Below are positions 18,683 to 29,161 of a stretch of DNA of 64,000 bases, one piece after another. A program made the position numbers and the translations under genes. The stretch is from assembly GCA_020186115.1 (NCBI GenBank), contig WSYJ01000001.1, forward strand, positions 248,001 through 312,000, read 5' to 3'. Numbering within the stretch: position 1 is the first letter of the stretch; each line of letters opens with the position of its first letter. The stretch is from Histomonas meleagridis. Lineage: Eukaryota; Parabasalia; Tritrichomonadida; Dientamoebidae. Below the pieces are notes generated by a model. The model was not told where the DNA came from, made no database searches, and saw nothing but the letters and a program-made list of their open reading frames with translations.

Positions 18683-21600
18683 ATGGAGCTTCAACAAGAG
18701 CAATTTTGTCAGTTAGCAAATGATGCTCTTTCTACATCTAACGCACGTGAATTTAGCGAAAAAGTTTTAATAGATTTCTTGAGAGCTGATCCACTACATT
18801 TTGAGCAATTTTCAATGAATATGATTATGTCGGATCCAAATCCAATAAATAAACAAATAGGTATTACACTTCTTTGCAGAGGAATTAAACTCGGAAATTT
18901 ATACCAATTAGTTCAGTTTCAAAATGAATTCTGGCCTCTTTTTTCAATTTTTTTTCTACAATTTATTCAAAGGCAAGATATTCCGCACAATTCTAAATTG
19001 TTAGTTTCTTCTATTGTTGCTTTGCTTGCTTCAACAACATATAAACAGACACAAGGAACCATTATTCAAAATTATGTTTGCGAAATTTTCACAAAAGTTC
19101 CAGAATTTGAACCGTTCATATACTCAATTATATCTGAAATTTTGCTATCGACTGGTGACTTCGCCGGCTTTGATCAAAATTTTTTATTACAATTAATTAC
19201 CAGAGATTTAGTTTATGACACCTCAATTCTTCCAAGAGCGCAGTTGTTTTTTACAATTTGGGGCATGGTAAGTGACGAAGTTGCTCTTAATTTTGAATCT
19301 GTATTCTATAATCAATTAATAAATACATTTCCAACTGAACAGCTTCCAGGCCTCCTCACTGCCATTGATTCATTTGCTGAAAATCATGCTAATATGTTCT
19401 GCCAAAAACTTTCATCTCTTGTCGACTTTCTTTGCAAGATTGCCATCAGCGAAAACTGCCCTTTTCGCAATCTTGCTCTATATATATTTGCTTCACTAGC
19501 TAAGGGCGCTCCTATAATGTGTTCCAATTCACCTGATTTTTTTAACAATGTGTTTTTCGTCTTATCGAAGTTAATTGAGCAAACCGAAGAAGATTGTTCA
19601 GAACATGATTACAACGATATTTCTACATCATCTTGTGCTAAATATGTTCTACTGACTATTTTAAAAGTTTCTTCCTCACCAAATTATCTAATCTATTTTC
19701 TAAAATATCATGAGCATATTTCTCAAGGTGAATATACATGGCGACAACTTTATCCTATTTTTATAGCATATTCAGGTGTGGGTATTTATGCGTGGTCGGC
19801 TTTTCCTGGGAATCTGTTTGATTTTGTATGTCAATTAATTAACATCATTCAAAATCCAGTACTTTCACATTATTTACTTCGGATAGAATTATATAAAATG
19901 ATAAAAAACTTCTGTAAACAAAGGCCATATACATATCAAGAAAGAGGAAACATATTAATTTTCTTAAAGAATTTTGTAAATGAGCAACATCCAAAAGCTT
20001 TGGAAGAATGTGTAAAAGCATTAATGTATTTCTTTATAAAGCTTCCACGCGAAGCAATAATACAATATTTTAACACTGAGTTTAACTATTTTTTGGAAAT
20101 ACTTACAAAAATTCCAGAACATATACAAGTTTATATATATAAAATCATATATAAATTTGAAGCCGTTTTAGGAATGCATTTTCCGTTTTATAATGAAATG
20201 CTTACACTTTTAAAAGATCGTTATGTTAATGCAACATATCCAGTATTAAAAGTATCAATAATTAATGCTTATTATGGTTCATTATGTACTTTTTTAATGT
20301 ATAATAAACAACTCACAGCTGAAATACTTCAAGTTGTGAATTGTTTCTTAGATGATTTGATTATAATGCAAAATAATTACATAGATGAAAAATTCGATGA
20401 ATCTTGTAACCATGCAATTCAAAGATTAATAATATATTGCAATTCACAAATTGTTGACCATGTTTTTCTAAATGCATTCCAAACAATTCAAGAACCACTT
20501 CAAATAATAACTTTGGGTGCATTCGAAGATTCATCACTTTATCCGCAATCTGTTTATTATCGTTTGATATCAGATAATAAATCAGAAAAAGCTTTTTCTC
20601 CAAAATCAAACATAGATAAAATAGTTAATGCTATTACACTTATTCGTGCGTTTTTAGATCAAAGGAAAGATGAATTTTTCCAATATGTTCAAAACATAAT
20701 AACTTTAGCTGGAAATGTTCTTAATCAAAAATTTTATTCACAAAAATTAGTTTTCTCATTACTTAATTTGTTGCATCAAATAACTTGTGAATTTAAAGAA
20801 AACGAAATAATTTTTGCGATTTTTGAAATAGAAATACGAATTATTAATGCAATAATATTAAATATAGAATCAATGTCAAGCCTTAATAATTTCATTTTAA
20901 CATGTGAAGATATATTTGAATTTATTGTTACTACTAATTATATTAACAATGAACAAATTCATTTACTTTTTAAAAACTTAGTTACACTTCTTAATAATCT
21001 TTTGATAATAAAACAAAAAAAAACTAAAACTCTTAAACAATATCATTATGATAACATTGAAGATGAAAAAGATATTGTTTTTGTTGATACTTCCATTGTA
21101 GAGACATGTTTATTCATTCGTATTTTAGTATGGAATCCAAATTATTCCAATTTAATTGATGGTCTTTTTGTTAAAATTGTACAAGATTTAGAAGTTTTAT
21201 TAAATGATCCAATTTCAAAAGAAGCTGCAATTCTATTAATTGGAACATTTATTGTCTATAAGAAAAATGAAATCCAAATTACGCAGAATTATATTCTTGC
21301 AATTATTAATATTGCTGCTTCATTTACACAAAATTGTGAATATTCATCAATTGCATTTGGACAACTTGTTGAGATATTTAAGAACCATACACCTATAAAT
21401 GATATGTTATGTAATAATTTATGCGCATTGTTTAAAAATACGCTAACTGATCCGAGTTTACAAGAAGAATATGCTGATATTTCGGATTCATGTTTAGCTG
21501 CTTTTGCTTTGTTTATTTGGTATTATTTGTTACCTAATCCAGAATGTTCTTGCCAATCCATCTGTAACGATGCTTTAAATCTGTTCTTCGATTCGTTGCC

Positions 21601-21934
21601 AATATGGGAAGGAAATTATCCGCATGTTGTTTACGTGTTTTTGTTCATCGCAGATTTGGTGTTGAATCAAGACCCATCATTAGAAATACAAAAAAACTTC
21701 ACAGCAGCAATGAAGGCAGTAGATAAATGGTTCTTATCTTTCGATGATGATTCAAAAATTTATGACGTCCCAGCAGATAAAGTAAGCGAAATGATGCTAA
21801 AGTGCTTCGACGAGTTGTATGCAAGCGATGAAAACTGTGACTTGATAAAAGGCGCATTCGATGAAATAAGCCTTGATTCAAATTTGATGGAAAGATATAG
21901 AATATGGAGAAGCAAGGATACAAATGAACAGTAA
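18683..21934 (+). CDS. importin-beta family karyopherin (importin-4/5-like HEAT-repeat protein)
   Basis: This is a 1083-residue all-helical protein of the size usual for importin-beta family receptors. The N-terminus (LANDALSTSNAREFSEKVLIDFLRADP) resembles the first HEAT repeats that bind Ran-GTP. Repeats with paired helices continue throughout, including RNLALYIFASLAKGAP and the acidic stretch NIEDEKDIVFVDTSIVETC, which resembles the acidic insert region of importin-5-type receptors. It would carry cargo through the nuclear pore in a Ran-dependent way. The exact subfamily (importin 4, 5 or a divergent one) is not settled. The start is the first ATG after an AT-rich leader. Confidence 0.75.
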   Translation: MELQQEQFCQLANDALSTSNAREFSEKVLIDFLRADPLHFEQFSMNMIMSDPNPINKQIGITLLCRGIKLGNLYQLVQFQNEFWPLFSIFFLQFIQRQDIPHNSKLLVSSIVALLASTTYKQTQGTIIQNYVCEIFTKVPEFEPFIYSIISEILLSTGDFAGFDQNFLLQLITRDLVYDTSILPRAQLFFTIWGMVSDEVALNFESVFYNQLINTFPTEQLPGLLTAIDSFAENHANMFCQKLSSLVDFLCKIAISENCPFRNLALYIFASLAKGAPIMCSNSPDFFNNVFFVLSKLIEQTEEDCSEHDYNDISTSSCAKYVLLTILKVSSSPNYLIYFLKYHEHISQGEYTWRQLYPIFIAYSGVGIYAWSAFPGNLFDFVCQLINIIQNPVLSHYLLRIELYKMIKNFCKQRPYTYQERGNILIFLKNFVNEQHPKALEECVKALMYFFIKLPREAIIQYFNTEFNYFLEILTKIPEHIQVYIYKIIYKFEAVLGMHFPFYNEMLTLLKDRYVNATYPVLKVSIINAYYGSLCTFLMYNKQLTAEILQVVNCFLDDLIIMQNNYIDEKFDESCNHAIQRLIIYCNSQIVDHVFLNAFQTIQEPLQIITLGAFEDSSLYPQSVYYRLISDNKSEKAFSPKSNIDKIVNAITLIRAFLDQRKDEFFQYVQNIITLAGNVLNQKFYSQKLVFSLLNLLHQITCEFKENEIIFAIFEIEIRIINAIILNIESMSSLNNFILTCEDIFEFIVTTNYINNEQIHLLFKNLVTLLNNLLIIKQKKTKTLKQYHYDNIEDEKDIVFVDTSIVETCLFIRILVWNPNYSNLIDGLFVKIVQDLEVLLNDPISKEAAILLIGTFIVYKKNEIQITQNYILAIINIAASFTQNCEYSSIAFGQLVEIFKNHTPINDMLCNNLCALFKNTLTDPSLQEEYADISDSCLAAFALFIWYYLLPNPECSCQSICNDALNLFFDSLPIWEGNYPHVVYVFLFIADLVLNQDPSLEIQKNFTAAMKAVDKWFLSFDDDSKIYDVPADKVSEMMLKCFDELYASDENCDLIKGAFDEISLDSNLMERYRIWRSKDTNEQ

Positions 21935-22431
21935 AATAGTGACTGTTTTGTCGATTTTTCTTCTTTTCTCAAAACTTTTTTAGAATTATGAAGAGCATTT
22001 AATGGAACTAAATATGAAATTTGTTAAATGAAATTACAAAAATATAAATTCAAAATGATGAATTCGGAAAATCTCAAGAAACACAATCATTCATAATTAA
22101 ATTATTATTTTAAGCAAATAATTGATTCATCAATTGATTACTTATATTTCATGTGATATATTGAAATATATTACTATTATATAGAATAAATTCCGGAAAT
22201 ATAGAAATTGTTAAATTCCTTCTTGAACAAGATGGAATTAATGTAAAAGGTATTTATTTTAATATTTCAAAATAATTATTTAAATTATCATGTAATGTTA
22301 ACACATCACATGTTTGCATCTAAAAGAGTTGTATAGCTATACCAAAATAATTAAATTACTTCTTGAACAAAACGGAATTTCTGCTATGTGAAACCGTTTT
22401 TAATTGGTCATTCGGTTTAAACAGTTTTGGG
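21935..22431. other. intergenic region with CCGTT element before U1-70K
   Basis: This is AT-rich DNA. AAACCGTTTT at 22391-22400 lies about 35 bp before the U1-70K ATG. The text CTTCTTGAACAA(A/G) followed by (A/C)GGAATT appears twice, near 22221 and 22359, and marks a short imperfect duplication. No gene seen. Confidence 0.45.
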
Positions 22432-23202
22432 ATGCCACCAAAATATGCAGAAGAGATCACACAACTTTTTAAAGCTAGGCCAAAGCTTAGAGTCATAAAG
22501 CCTGAGCCAAAACCAGCGCCACGAAATTTTACTGGGTTTTCTGCATACTTGGAAGCAATTAAAAACGTAGAACTTCCCCCACCTTCTGAACCGATCTTAT
22601 CAATTAATGAATCCAGAATTCAGCGGAGAATGCAAAGGCAACAAGCCAATGAAGAAAAGCTTGCAATTCAAAGAGCAAATTATCATCCAAAAGATAATCC
22701 AGACGCTACTTCAAATCCTTATAACACTCTTTTCCTTGGAGGCATACAAAGCAACCTCACAGAAAAAAGTGTGAGATATGAGTTAGGTGTTTTTGGTCCA
22801 ATTAAAACAGTCAAATTTGTATATGATAAAAATACAGGAAAACGACGCCCATACTGTTTTGTTGAATATGAAAAGGAGAGCTCCTTCAAAAACGCAATGG
22901 CCCAAGGCTCCAAAATTTATTTTAAAGATGAAAATGGTGAAAATCGAAAAGTGATCATCGACTGCGAAAGAGGACGGACAGTCACGGGATGGCTTCCCAG
23001 GCGCCTTGGAGGTGGTATTGGTGGACTTTCTCGAAGGTTTACTAAGAAGACAATTGTAATCGAGAAAAATGTTAAGCGTCCGAAAAGATCTGGATACAAA
23101 TATGGAATCCGCTACAAAGGCGTTCTCGCTGAAGTATCAAAGAGAAGAGATGTCAAGCTTGGAATTGAGCGAAAAAGTTATAAGCCAAGAAAAGGATGGT
23201 AA
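22432..23202 (+). CDS. SNRNP70: U1 snRNP 70-kDa protein
   Basis: This is a 256-residue protein. The N-terminal region (MPPKYAEEITQLFKARP, then a proline-rich stretch and a charged helix) matches the U1-70K part that wraps around the Sm ring. The RRM (about residues 95-180) has RNP2 LFLGGI and RNP1 RPYCFVEY. Right after it comes ERGRTVTGWLPRRLGGGIGG, nearly the same as the U1-70K signature [20 protein letters not shown]. A short basic tail follows; the long RS tail of animals is absent. The protein binds stem-loop 1 of U1 snRNA and recognises 5' splice sites. The ATG at 22432 is preferred because upstream residues do not fit the family and a CCGTT element lies between. Confidence 0.95.
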   Translation: MPPKYAEEITQLFKARPKLRVIKPEPKPAPRNFTGFSAYLEAIKNVELPPPSEPILSINESRIQRRMQRQQANEEKLAIQRANYHPKDNPDATSNPYNTLFLGGIQSNLTEKSVRYELGVFGPIKTVKFVYDKNTGKRRPYCFVEYEKESSFKNAMAQGSKIYFKDENGENRKVIIDCERGRTVTGWLPRRLGGGIGGLSRRFTKKTIVIEKNVKRPKRSGYKYGIRYKGVLAEVSKRRDVKLGIERKSYKPRKGW

Positions 23203-23317
23203 TTCTAAGCAGAAGTTCTCATGTAAAAAGTTTGTAAAGGTTTTTTGGAAAGAAATTTATTCGACGCGAATAGTGAATGCGATTCTGTAATAATTTGATA
23301 TTTTTTAATGATAAACA

Positions 23318-23712
23318 TTGATAAAATGCATGATTTCCAATATAGACCAAGGAAGATTAGTGTATGCTGAAAAAGAAAATATGTTAAAATGCGTGATTTA
23401 CAATGTTTAGACCAAGGAAGATTAGTGTTTGCTGAAGAAGAAAATATGTTAAAATGCGTGATTTACAATATATAGACCAAGGAAGATTAATATTTGCTGA
23501 AGAAGAAAATATGTTAAAATGCGTGATTTACAATGTATAGACCAAGGAAGATTAGTGTTTGCTGAAGAAGAAAATATGTTAAAATGCGTGATTTACAATA
23601 TATAGACCAAGGAAGATTAATATTTGCTGAAGAAGAAAATATGTTAAAATGCGTGATTTACAATGTATAGACCAAGGAAGATTAATATTTGTTGAAAAAA
23701 AATGATAAAATG
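23318..23712 (+). repeat. 65-bp minisatellite, six units, with alternating unit types
   Basis: AGACCAAGGAAGATTA occurs at 23344, 23409, 23474, 23539, 23604 and 23669, exactly 65 bp apart each time. Units alternate between two variants: CAATATATAGACC with ATTAATATTTG, and CAATGTATAGACC with ATTAGTGTTTG. Units three and five look identical, so the amplified unit is probably 130 bp. The array starts about 115 bp after the U1-70K stop. Flanking units are degraded at both ends (AAATGCATGATTTCC on the left, AAATGCATTATTTTC on the right). Confidence 0.93.
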
Positions 23713-24524
23713 CATTATTTTCAATTGAAGTTTCTAAATTCGGAATGTTAATATTTTCTAATGATGAAAATTAATAACTTCCAATTGTTATAACTGAATT
23801 TGTTTCAAGAATGATAATTATTTTCATTAAATACTATAATAATTTAAAATTTTGAACACTATATAAAAGCAGTTGATTCAAATGATGAAACTAATTTTGT
23901 TTGTTAATGCATACAATCATTTTTCCTTATGCTCCGATATTAATTTCATTTAAATTCCAAATTCAGTAACAATAATTGGTGGTTACTCATCATGTTATTG
24001 ACAATATCATTAACTGATTATTATTACAATTCCAGGATCACTTAATCAATAATAACTAATGTATTAGCTTAATGTTTTTTCTTTGGAAGTAATAAATTGT
24101 AAGATTATAACAATTGGAAGTCATACATTACATATAACTTCCTACCGAATATCACATTTCCAGATTTTGTTTCTTCAATTGAAACATATACATTTGCTTT
24201 TGTTCATCTTTAATTAATTTATTATTGAAAATCCAAAGGTTCATCTTTTGAAGAATGTAACCAATATCCTTAGCCAACACATACATTCACAAATGCACAA
24301 TCAAATGCATTATCGCAGACTTTAACATGTTCAAATATATTTACTCTTTTACATCATTCACGCAAACATTACCATTATTAGAACCGATTGCACATTCATA
24401 TTTGTCCGGAGCATTCATACATGAGCACAGTTATTCATTTTATTTATTATTCAGATTTACACAATTCTTAATCAAAATGAAAACGAGACAAACATATGGA
24501 TGTTATGTCGTCAGAAGTATTTCT
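23713..24524. other. intergenic region after the minisatellite
   Basis: This is 0.8 kb of AT-rich DNA between the minisatellite and the 3' end of TRIP13. An open frame at 24327-24572 overlaps the TRIP13 3' end and has no recognisable content. Nothing else is supported. Confidence 0.4.
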
Positions 24525-25829
24525 TTATTCAGAATTTTTCTTTTCGAATTGCTGCGAAATTGCGAAGTCTAACGCGTCTATAAAGTCTAAATACTTCGCC
24601 GGGATTTGCATCGCTTTGTACACAAACGCAAGGAACGGTAACCGCCTTAAAATGCGTCCTGACAAACCTTCACATTTTTCGGCACTTTTCAGGAGCAAAT
24701 AAGTGTTCTGGAAACTCGTTTGAAGTACTTCTTGTTGGAAAATCGACAATTTATCATAATCGAGTAAACCGAAGTTTGACTCAACGATACCTTTGTTGTA
24801 CAGTTCATCGACGCAACTTTTAAGAATTATATATCTTGCGATTTTTGATGGAGGTCCAATATATTGCTTAATATCGGCTCTCGACAAAAAGGCAATGTCA
24901 ATACATTCGGTTAAATTAGAAGTGGCCAACATTATAACATTAGTCTTTTTCCTTAATTGATCTATTTGCGTAAGCAAAGCATTAACTACTCGAATGGCAT
25001 CGGACGGATCTGAGCCATTCATTGATGATTCTCTTGCGGTTGCTAATGATTCTACTTCATCGATTAATACGATAACAAGAACGTTATGATCTGATGCTAT
25101 GGAATTAATGCGGTCAAATAGCTTCTTTACCATTTTACCACTTTCGGCAAACCATTTGGAAAATAATGAATGAGTATTAATTTCTAATATGGTCCCATAT
25201 TGATATATATGTGAAAAACGTATCGATAACTTTTGCGCTAAACCATGACAAATGGTCGTCTTTCCGGTTCCGGGTGGCCCATATAATAATATTATTCGAT
25301 TTGATGTAACAGTGTCTGGACATACATCATGATTAGCAAATTGAACACTCGTCTCCATAAAGTTTAATAACATCGATTTAATGTTACTTTCTTCACCTTC
25401 AAATATGACAGAATCAAAATCATTTTGAAATTTCTCCGAGGGTAGAATTGTCTGTTGTGCAATTGATAGTATTTCTCCATCGTTATCAATAATATCATCA
25501 TGTGATTCATCATGATTTAATATATAACAATGAATCTTAATAGGTGGCGTATCACCATAAATATTGATTTGTTCTATTGATTCTTCATATTCATTAGATG
25601 GTAAGTGTACTGATTGTATAATTTTATGTTTTGTCATTGATCCTACATTTCCAACATTTAAAAAAATATTTGGTTGCTCATTTGCAATCCCTTCAAAAAA
25701 CGTTCTTATTTCGTCCGTTGATATTGCTGAATTTGCTTGAATCGCAATTTCAACATCCATATGAATTTTAATTTGCACATCATCAATTTGATGTAGCAAA
25801 CCGCTAAAACCGTCCGACTGTTTATCCAT
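24525..25829 (-). CDS. TRIP13: AAA+ ATPase TRIP13/Pch2
   Basis: With the start at 25829 (MDKQSDGFSG) the protein has 434 residues, the same size as human TRIP13. Walker A GPPGTGKT is at about 184-191 and Walker B VLIDEVES around 256. TRIP13-specific sequence includes EINTHSLFSKWFAESGK, DPSDAIRVVNALLTQIDQL, SRADIKQYIGPPS and CEGLSGRILRRLPFLA. The enzyme remodels HORMA-domain proteins in the spindle checkpoint and in meiotic chromosome axes. Its presence fits other meiosis-type genes known from trichomonads. The upstream ATG at 25862 would add 11 residues; TTTTGGCCCAA lies between the two, like the GC-rich elements near other starts. It is divergent from the coiled-coil gene at 26363. Confidence 0.96.
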   Translation of the reverse strand: MDKQSDGFSGLLHQIDDVQIKIHMDVEIAIQANSAISTDEIRTFFEGIANEQPNIFLNVGNVGSMTKHKIIQSVHLPSNEYEESIEQINIYGDTPPIKIHCYILNHDESHDDIIDNDGEILSIAQQTILPSEKFQNDFDSVIFEGEESNIKSMLLNFMETSVQFANHDVCPDTVTSNRIILLYGPPGTGKTTICHGLAQKLSIRFSHIYQYGTILEINTHSLFSKWFAESGKMVKKLFDRINSIASDHNVLVIVLIDEVESLATARESSMNGSDPSDAIRVVNALLTQIDQLRKKTNVIMLATSNLTECIDIAFLSRADIKQYIGPPSKIARYIILKSCVDELYNKGIVESNFGLLDYDKLSIFQQEVLQTSFQNTYLLLKSAEKCEGLSGRILRRLPFLAFVYKAMQIPAKYLDFIDALDFAISQQFEKKNSE

Positions 25830-26362
25830 TGAAATGTTGGGCCAAAATGTCATTGGGGTCAAAGGCGAAGGCGTGAAATCGTTTTTGAAAACCCTGATGT
25901 ATACATCAAGCTGGGTGTGTTGGTGTGTTGCTGGTACAACATATCCTTCAAAAACCAGCGAAATAATTAAAATTCCAATTTGAATATTAAATATGTTTAA
26001 CTACTCTGAAAATTTCCCCTGCTATGTATTACTTTAAATGCGTTAATGTGAGTATTCCTTGAACATAGTTCGATTTAGGTGCTTTCCAGACTTGAGGATG
26101 CAGTAATAATCCACAACCGTTATTTTAATAAGTTGTATCGTATAACGGTCACTGTAATTGAATTAAACGATAGCTGTTTTGAATATTTTACATTTGATAT
26201 AAAATATTGAAAAAGTTTATTAATGTTTTCCCACTTATTGAATTGAATTTAATCTCCCGAAAAGTGCAGGAACATTTTCAATGTAACAACCGTTATTTTA
26301 CAATACATTGAATTTTTCAAACACTGTAAACGTTCCTTTTAACGTCCTTTGTCAACAAGGAA
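25830..26362. promoter_or_regulatory. divergent upstream region with repeated CAACCGTTATTTTA
   Basis: The gap between TRIP13 (minus) and the coiled-coil gene (plus) contains ACAACCGTTATTTTA twice, at about 26113-26127 and 26287-26301. The second lies about 65 bp before the ATG at 26363. A further AACGGTCA is near 26144. The core matches Myb-type sites; the function is inferred. Confidence 0.5.
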
Positions 26363-28525
26363 ATGAAGGGTGCAGTTCCTCATCCAGAAAGAACAAATAA
26401 AAAATGTCCTAACACTCCTCAAAAGAAATGCCCTTCAATAAATGTCAAAAATTCCAAACGTTCGATGTCTGCTACAAATTCACCAATTTCCAAAAAATAT
26501 TCATTGTCACCAGAAAACAAAAAATCTCTCGACTTGTTTGTCTCGTTGATGATTAATTCATCAAATTCTATTGATAGACTTTATAGTTTTTGCGAACATC
26601 ATTTTCGTGAAGAATTAGTTCAAATTGTAACAAAAAAACTCGATGAATACATAACAGATTTCAAAAATCTTTTAGTTCAAATCCAAACACAAAAAATTGT
26701 TACATCACAACTTGAAGCAGATCAAAGACCAAATTCTGTATCTTTTTCGATTTCAAATTGGCGTAATTACAGTGACGAAAATTGGCCAGATACTACATCT
26801 GATGATTGGATTAAAGTTGCTGTTTCACATTTTACAAAAACTGCACCAGAATTGCCTACATCACCAAAAAAGCAGACACAAACATGGGAAGAACGAATTG
26901 CTAACGCAGAAATCAAACGGAAACGAATCGAAAATATTAAAAATCGTGAAATTAGAATGAAAACAAATAAAATTCGGAGAGTAAATGAGCGAATGAACCT
27001 TCAACAAGAAGAAGCTAAATCAACAATTAATGAAAAGCTTGATACTGCACTTCAGCGAAGAGAAGCAATATTAAATCAAATTGTTGAAAAAGCGCATAAT
27101 GAAATTGAAAAAATCCAAGAAAATAATTTCATGCAGCGCCTTGAAAATGAAGGGAAAAAGCTTCAACTTGAAAGAAACATGGATAAAGCAACCAAAAGGC
27201 ACCAAGAGATGGTACAAGACATTCGAAATAAAGCGAAAGAAAGAACAGCATCAAAGAATCAAATTTCACCTGACATGTCTCCTCCTAAGAAAAAGCCAAA
27301 GGCCGTTACTCTTACAGAAGCTATTAATCAAAAGTTTCTTCCCGAAGAAATATTTCCATTAAAGGGAATTAGTTATGAAGACATTCCTATCATTACAATT
27401 CCAACTTTTAATGAAGAAGAACCAAAGAAATCGCAAATATTAGAAAAGCTTAGTAAAGCAATGATAAATGAAGAACAAAATCAATCACAACATATCATTA
27501 ATTATTTAAAGGCAATTAATGATCAAAAGTCATTCATTAAATGGGAATCACCGGAAGCAAAAGTAATATATGAATCACTTCAACTTATTTTAGTTTCTAA
27601 TCATTCAAATGGAAGTCAAATATTACGTCATGTCATTAATCTTTTACCAAATTCATATCCATTTGTATTCAATATTGGTTTTAGAATTATATCACTTTTC
27701 CATGAATATTGTCATCAAGTTGATTCACTTCCAACAACGAAAGAAATAATTTCACTTTGGACATCCATTTTAAATTGTCAATATGATGAAACACAAATAT
27801 TATTGCTATCACAAATGATTTATTCGAGTGTTATACGTTATTTATGTTATATTATTGAAATTGTTAAACAAGAAGATCTAAAAAATGAATCAACACAAGA
27901 AATTATTAATTTAATTATCCAATTATTAAAATCAATTTCATTATTTCTTCAAAATAACAAAGCTAAAATTCCATTAGAGTTATTCCAATTAGTTAACAAA
28001 ACTTCTTCATATATATATTCATCATTATTTAATTATTTAATATTAACCAAATCCGAAAATGCTATACATATAATATCTCTTTATATGATTAATTTTCATG
28101 ATAATTTAGACGAAATATTAAAAGAAGATAACATTGAACAAATATTAAATATTGTTAAATCTTTTATTACTTCAAAAGAAGTCTCAAAAGAATTCATTTT
28201 GTTCATTGGAATTGTTTGTAGATATTCAAATGTTTTTAGAGAAAAATGTAATATTGGAAACCCATCAATTTTATCAATATTATGCGGATTACCTTTATCA
28301 TATTTCATTCAGAAAGAAGAATCAAATGTTTTAATACCAACATTGGTTGCAATATGTTATCATTCACCTGAAAATATCAAAACATTAAAGCAAAAGATAA
28401 ATATCTCAATTTTGTCGAATTTTATGAAAAATATTCAACAAAATGAAAAGGATTTGTTCTCTCCTCATTTTAGGTTTCCTGTTGAAGAAAAATTAATCAT
28501 TATGAAAACATTGGAAGAAGGTTAA
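26363..28525 (+). CDS. coiled-coil protein with helical C-terminal half (SCAPER-like layout)
   Basis: This is a 720-residue protein. It opens with a basic, Ser/Pro-rich stretch (KKCPNTPQKKCPS, SPISKKYSLSPE), then a helical part to about residue 150. A long charged coiled coil follows from about 170 to 310 (WEERIANAEIKRKRIENIKN, LQRREAILNQIVEKAHNEIE). The C-terminal 400 residues are helical and hydrophobic, ARM/HEAT-like. The coiled-coil region with RREAIL and KAHNEIEKIQENNFMQRLE resembles SCAPER, a cyclin A- and cilium-linked protein, but I am not sure of homology. There is no membrane segment. The CCGTT element about 65 bp upstream suggests the chosen ATG is right. Confidence 0.6.
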   Translation: MKGAVPHPERTNKKCPNTPQKKCPSINVKNSKRSMSATNSPISKKYSLSPENKKSLDLFVSLMINSSNSIDRLYSFCEHHFREELVQIVTKKLDEYITDFKNLLVQIQTQKIVTSQLEADQRPNSVSFSISNWRNYSDENWPDTTSDDWIKVAVSHFTKTAPELPTSPKKQTQTWEERIANAEIKRKRIENIKNREIRMKTNKIRRVNERMNLQQEEAKSTINEKLDTALQRREAILNQIVEKAHNEIEKIQENNFMQRLENEGKKLQLERNMDKATKRHQEMVQDIRNKAKERTASKNQISPDMSPPKKKPKAVTLTEAINQKFLPEEIFPLKGISYEDIPIITIPTFNEEEPKKSQILEKLSKAMINEEQNQSQHIINYLKAINDQKSFIKWESPEAKVIYESLQLILVSNHSNGSQILRHVINLLPNSYPFVFNIGFRIISLFHEYCHQVDSLPTTKEIISLWTSILNCQYDETQILLLSQMIYSSVIRYLCYIIEIVKQEDLKNESTQEIINLIIQLLKSISLFLQNNKAKIPLELFQLVNKTSSYIYSSLFNYLILTKSENAIHIISLYMINFHDNLDEILKEDNIEQILNIVKSFITSKEVSKEFILFIGIVCRYSNVFREKCNIGNPSILSILCGLPLSYFIQKEESNVLIPTLVAICYHSPENIKTLKQKINISILSNFMKNIQQNEKDLFSPHFRFPVEEKLIIMKTLEEG

Positions 28526-29161
28526 ATGTCTTTTTGAAAAATTGTTTGCGGAAATAAATAAAATTGTAGAAATATAAAATAATTTTTGTTTCTATATAAA
28601 ATAAGTTGATTTTTAATGTGTTTGCTAAATCATTATGTTGTAAAATTGTTACAATCAGATCAGGTGATTATCATTTTTTGATGTTTCTAAAAAAATACTT
28701 AAATATGAAATTCTATATTAAATATATTAGTAAGTTATGAATCACAAATATATTTATTCCTATTTACGAATAAGACCCCTTTGTTTTGGAGGTGCAATTG
28801 ATCATGATTAAAAATGATCGTTTTTACGGTTTATCTAATGTTTCCAAATCCATTGAAATAATTTCGCAACCAATAATGATAATTCCAGCCCAACACCATT
28901 TTAAACCAAAAATAGAAGTAATTTCCAACCTCTACAAAAACGAATTATAGTGCTTTAATTGGAATTTTATAAAATTTATTTCAACTGTCAACTAGCAAAT
29001 ATTCTTTTTCAAATAAATATACGATATATTTTTTGATTAAATAGATTAATTGTTTAATCGCTATGGATATAAACTTGGTTTAAATGTATGTATCTTTTTG
29101 TCACTTTTTATGCAACATTTGACAAAAACCTCTTTTGTAAATATCTGAAATATAACTGGAG
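28526..29161. other. intergenic region
   Basis: This 636-bp AT-rich gap lies between two plus-strand genes. I see no repeat array, RNA gene or supported ORF. Confidence 0.4.

Noticed and set aside
23318-23712. CRISPR array at the 65-bp repeat
   Set aside because: The whole 65-bp unit is repeated with no unique spacers, and the organism is a eukaryote. It is a minisatellite.
24327-24572. 81-codon open frame overlapping the TRIP13 3' end
   Set aside because: Antisense overlap with a certain gene and no recognisable content.
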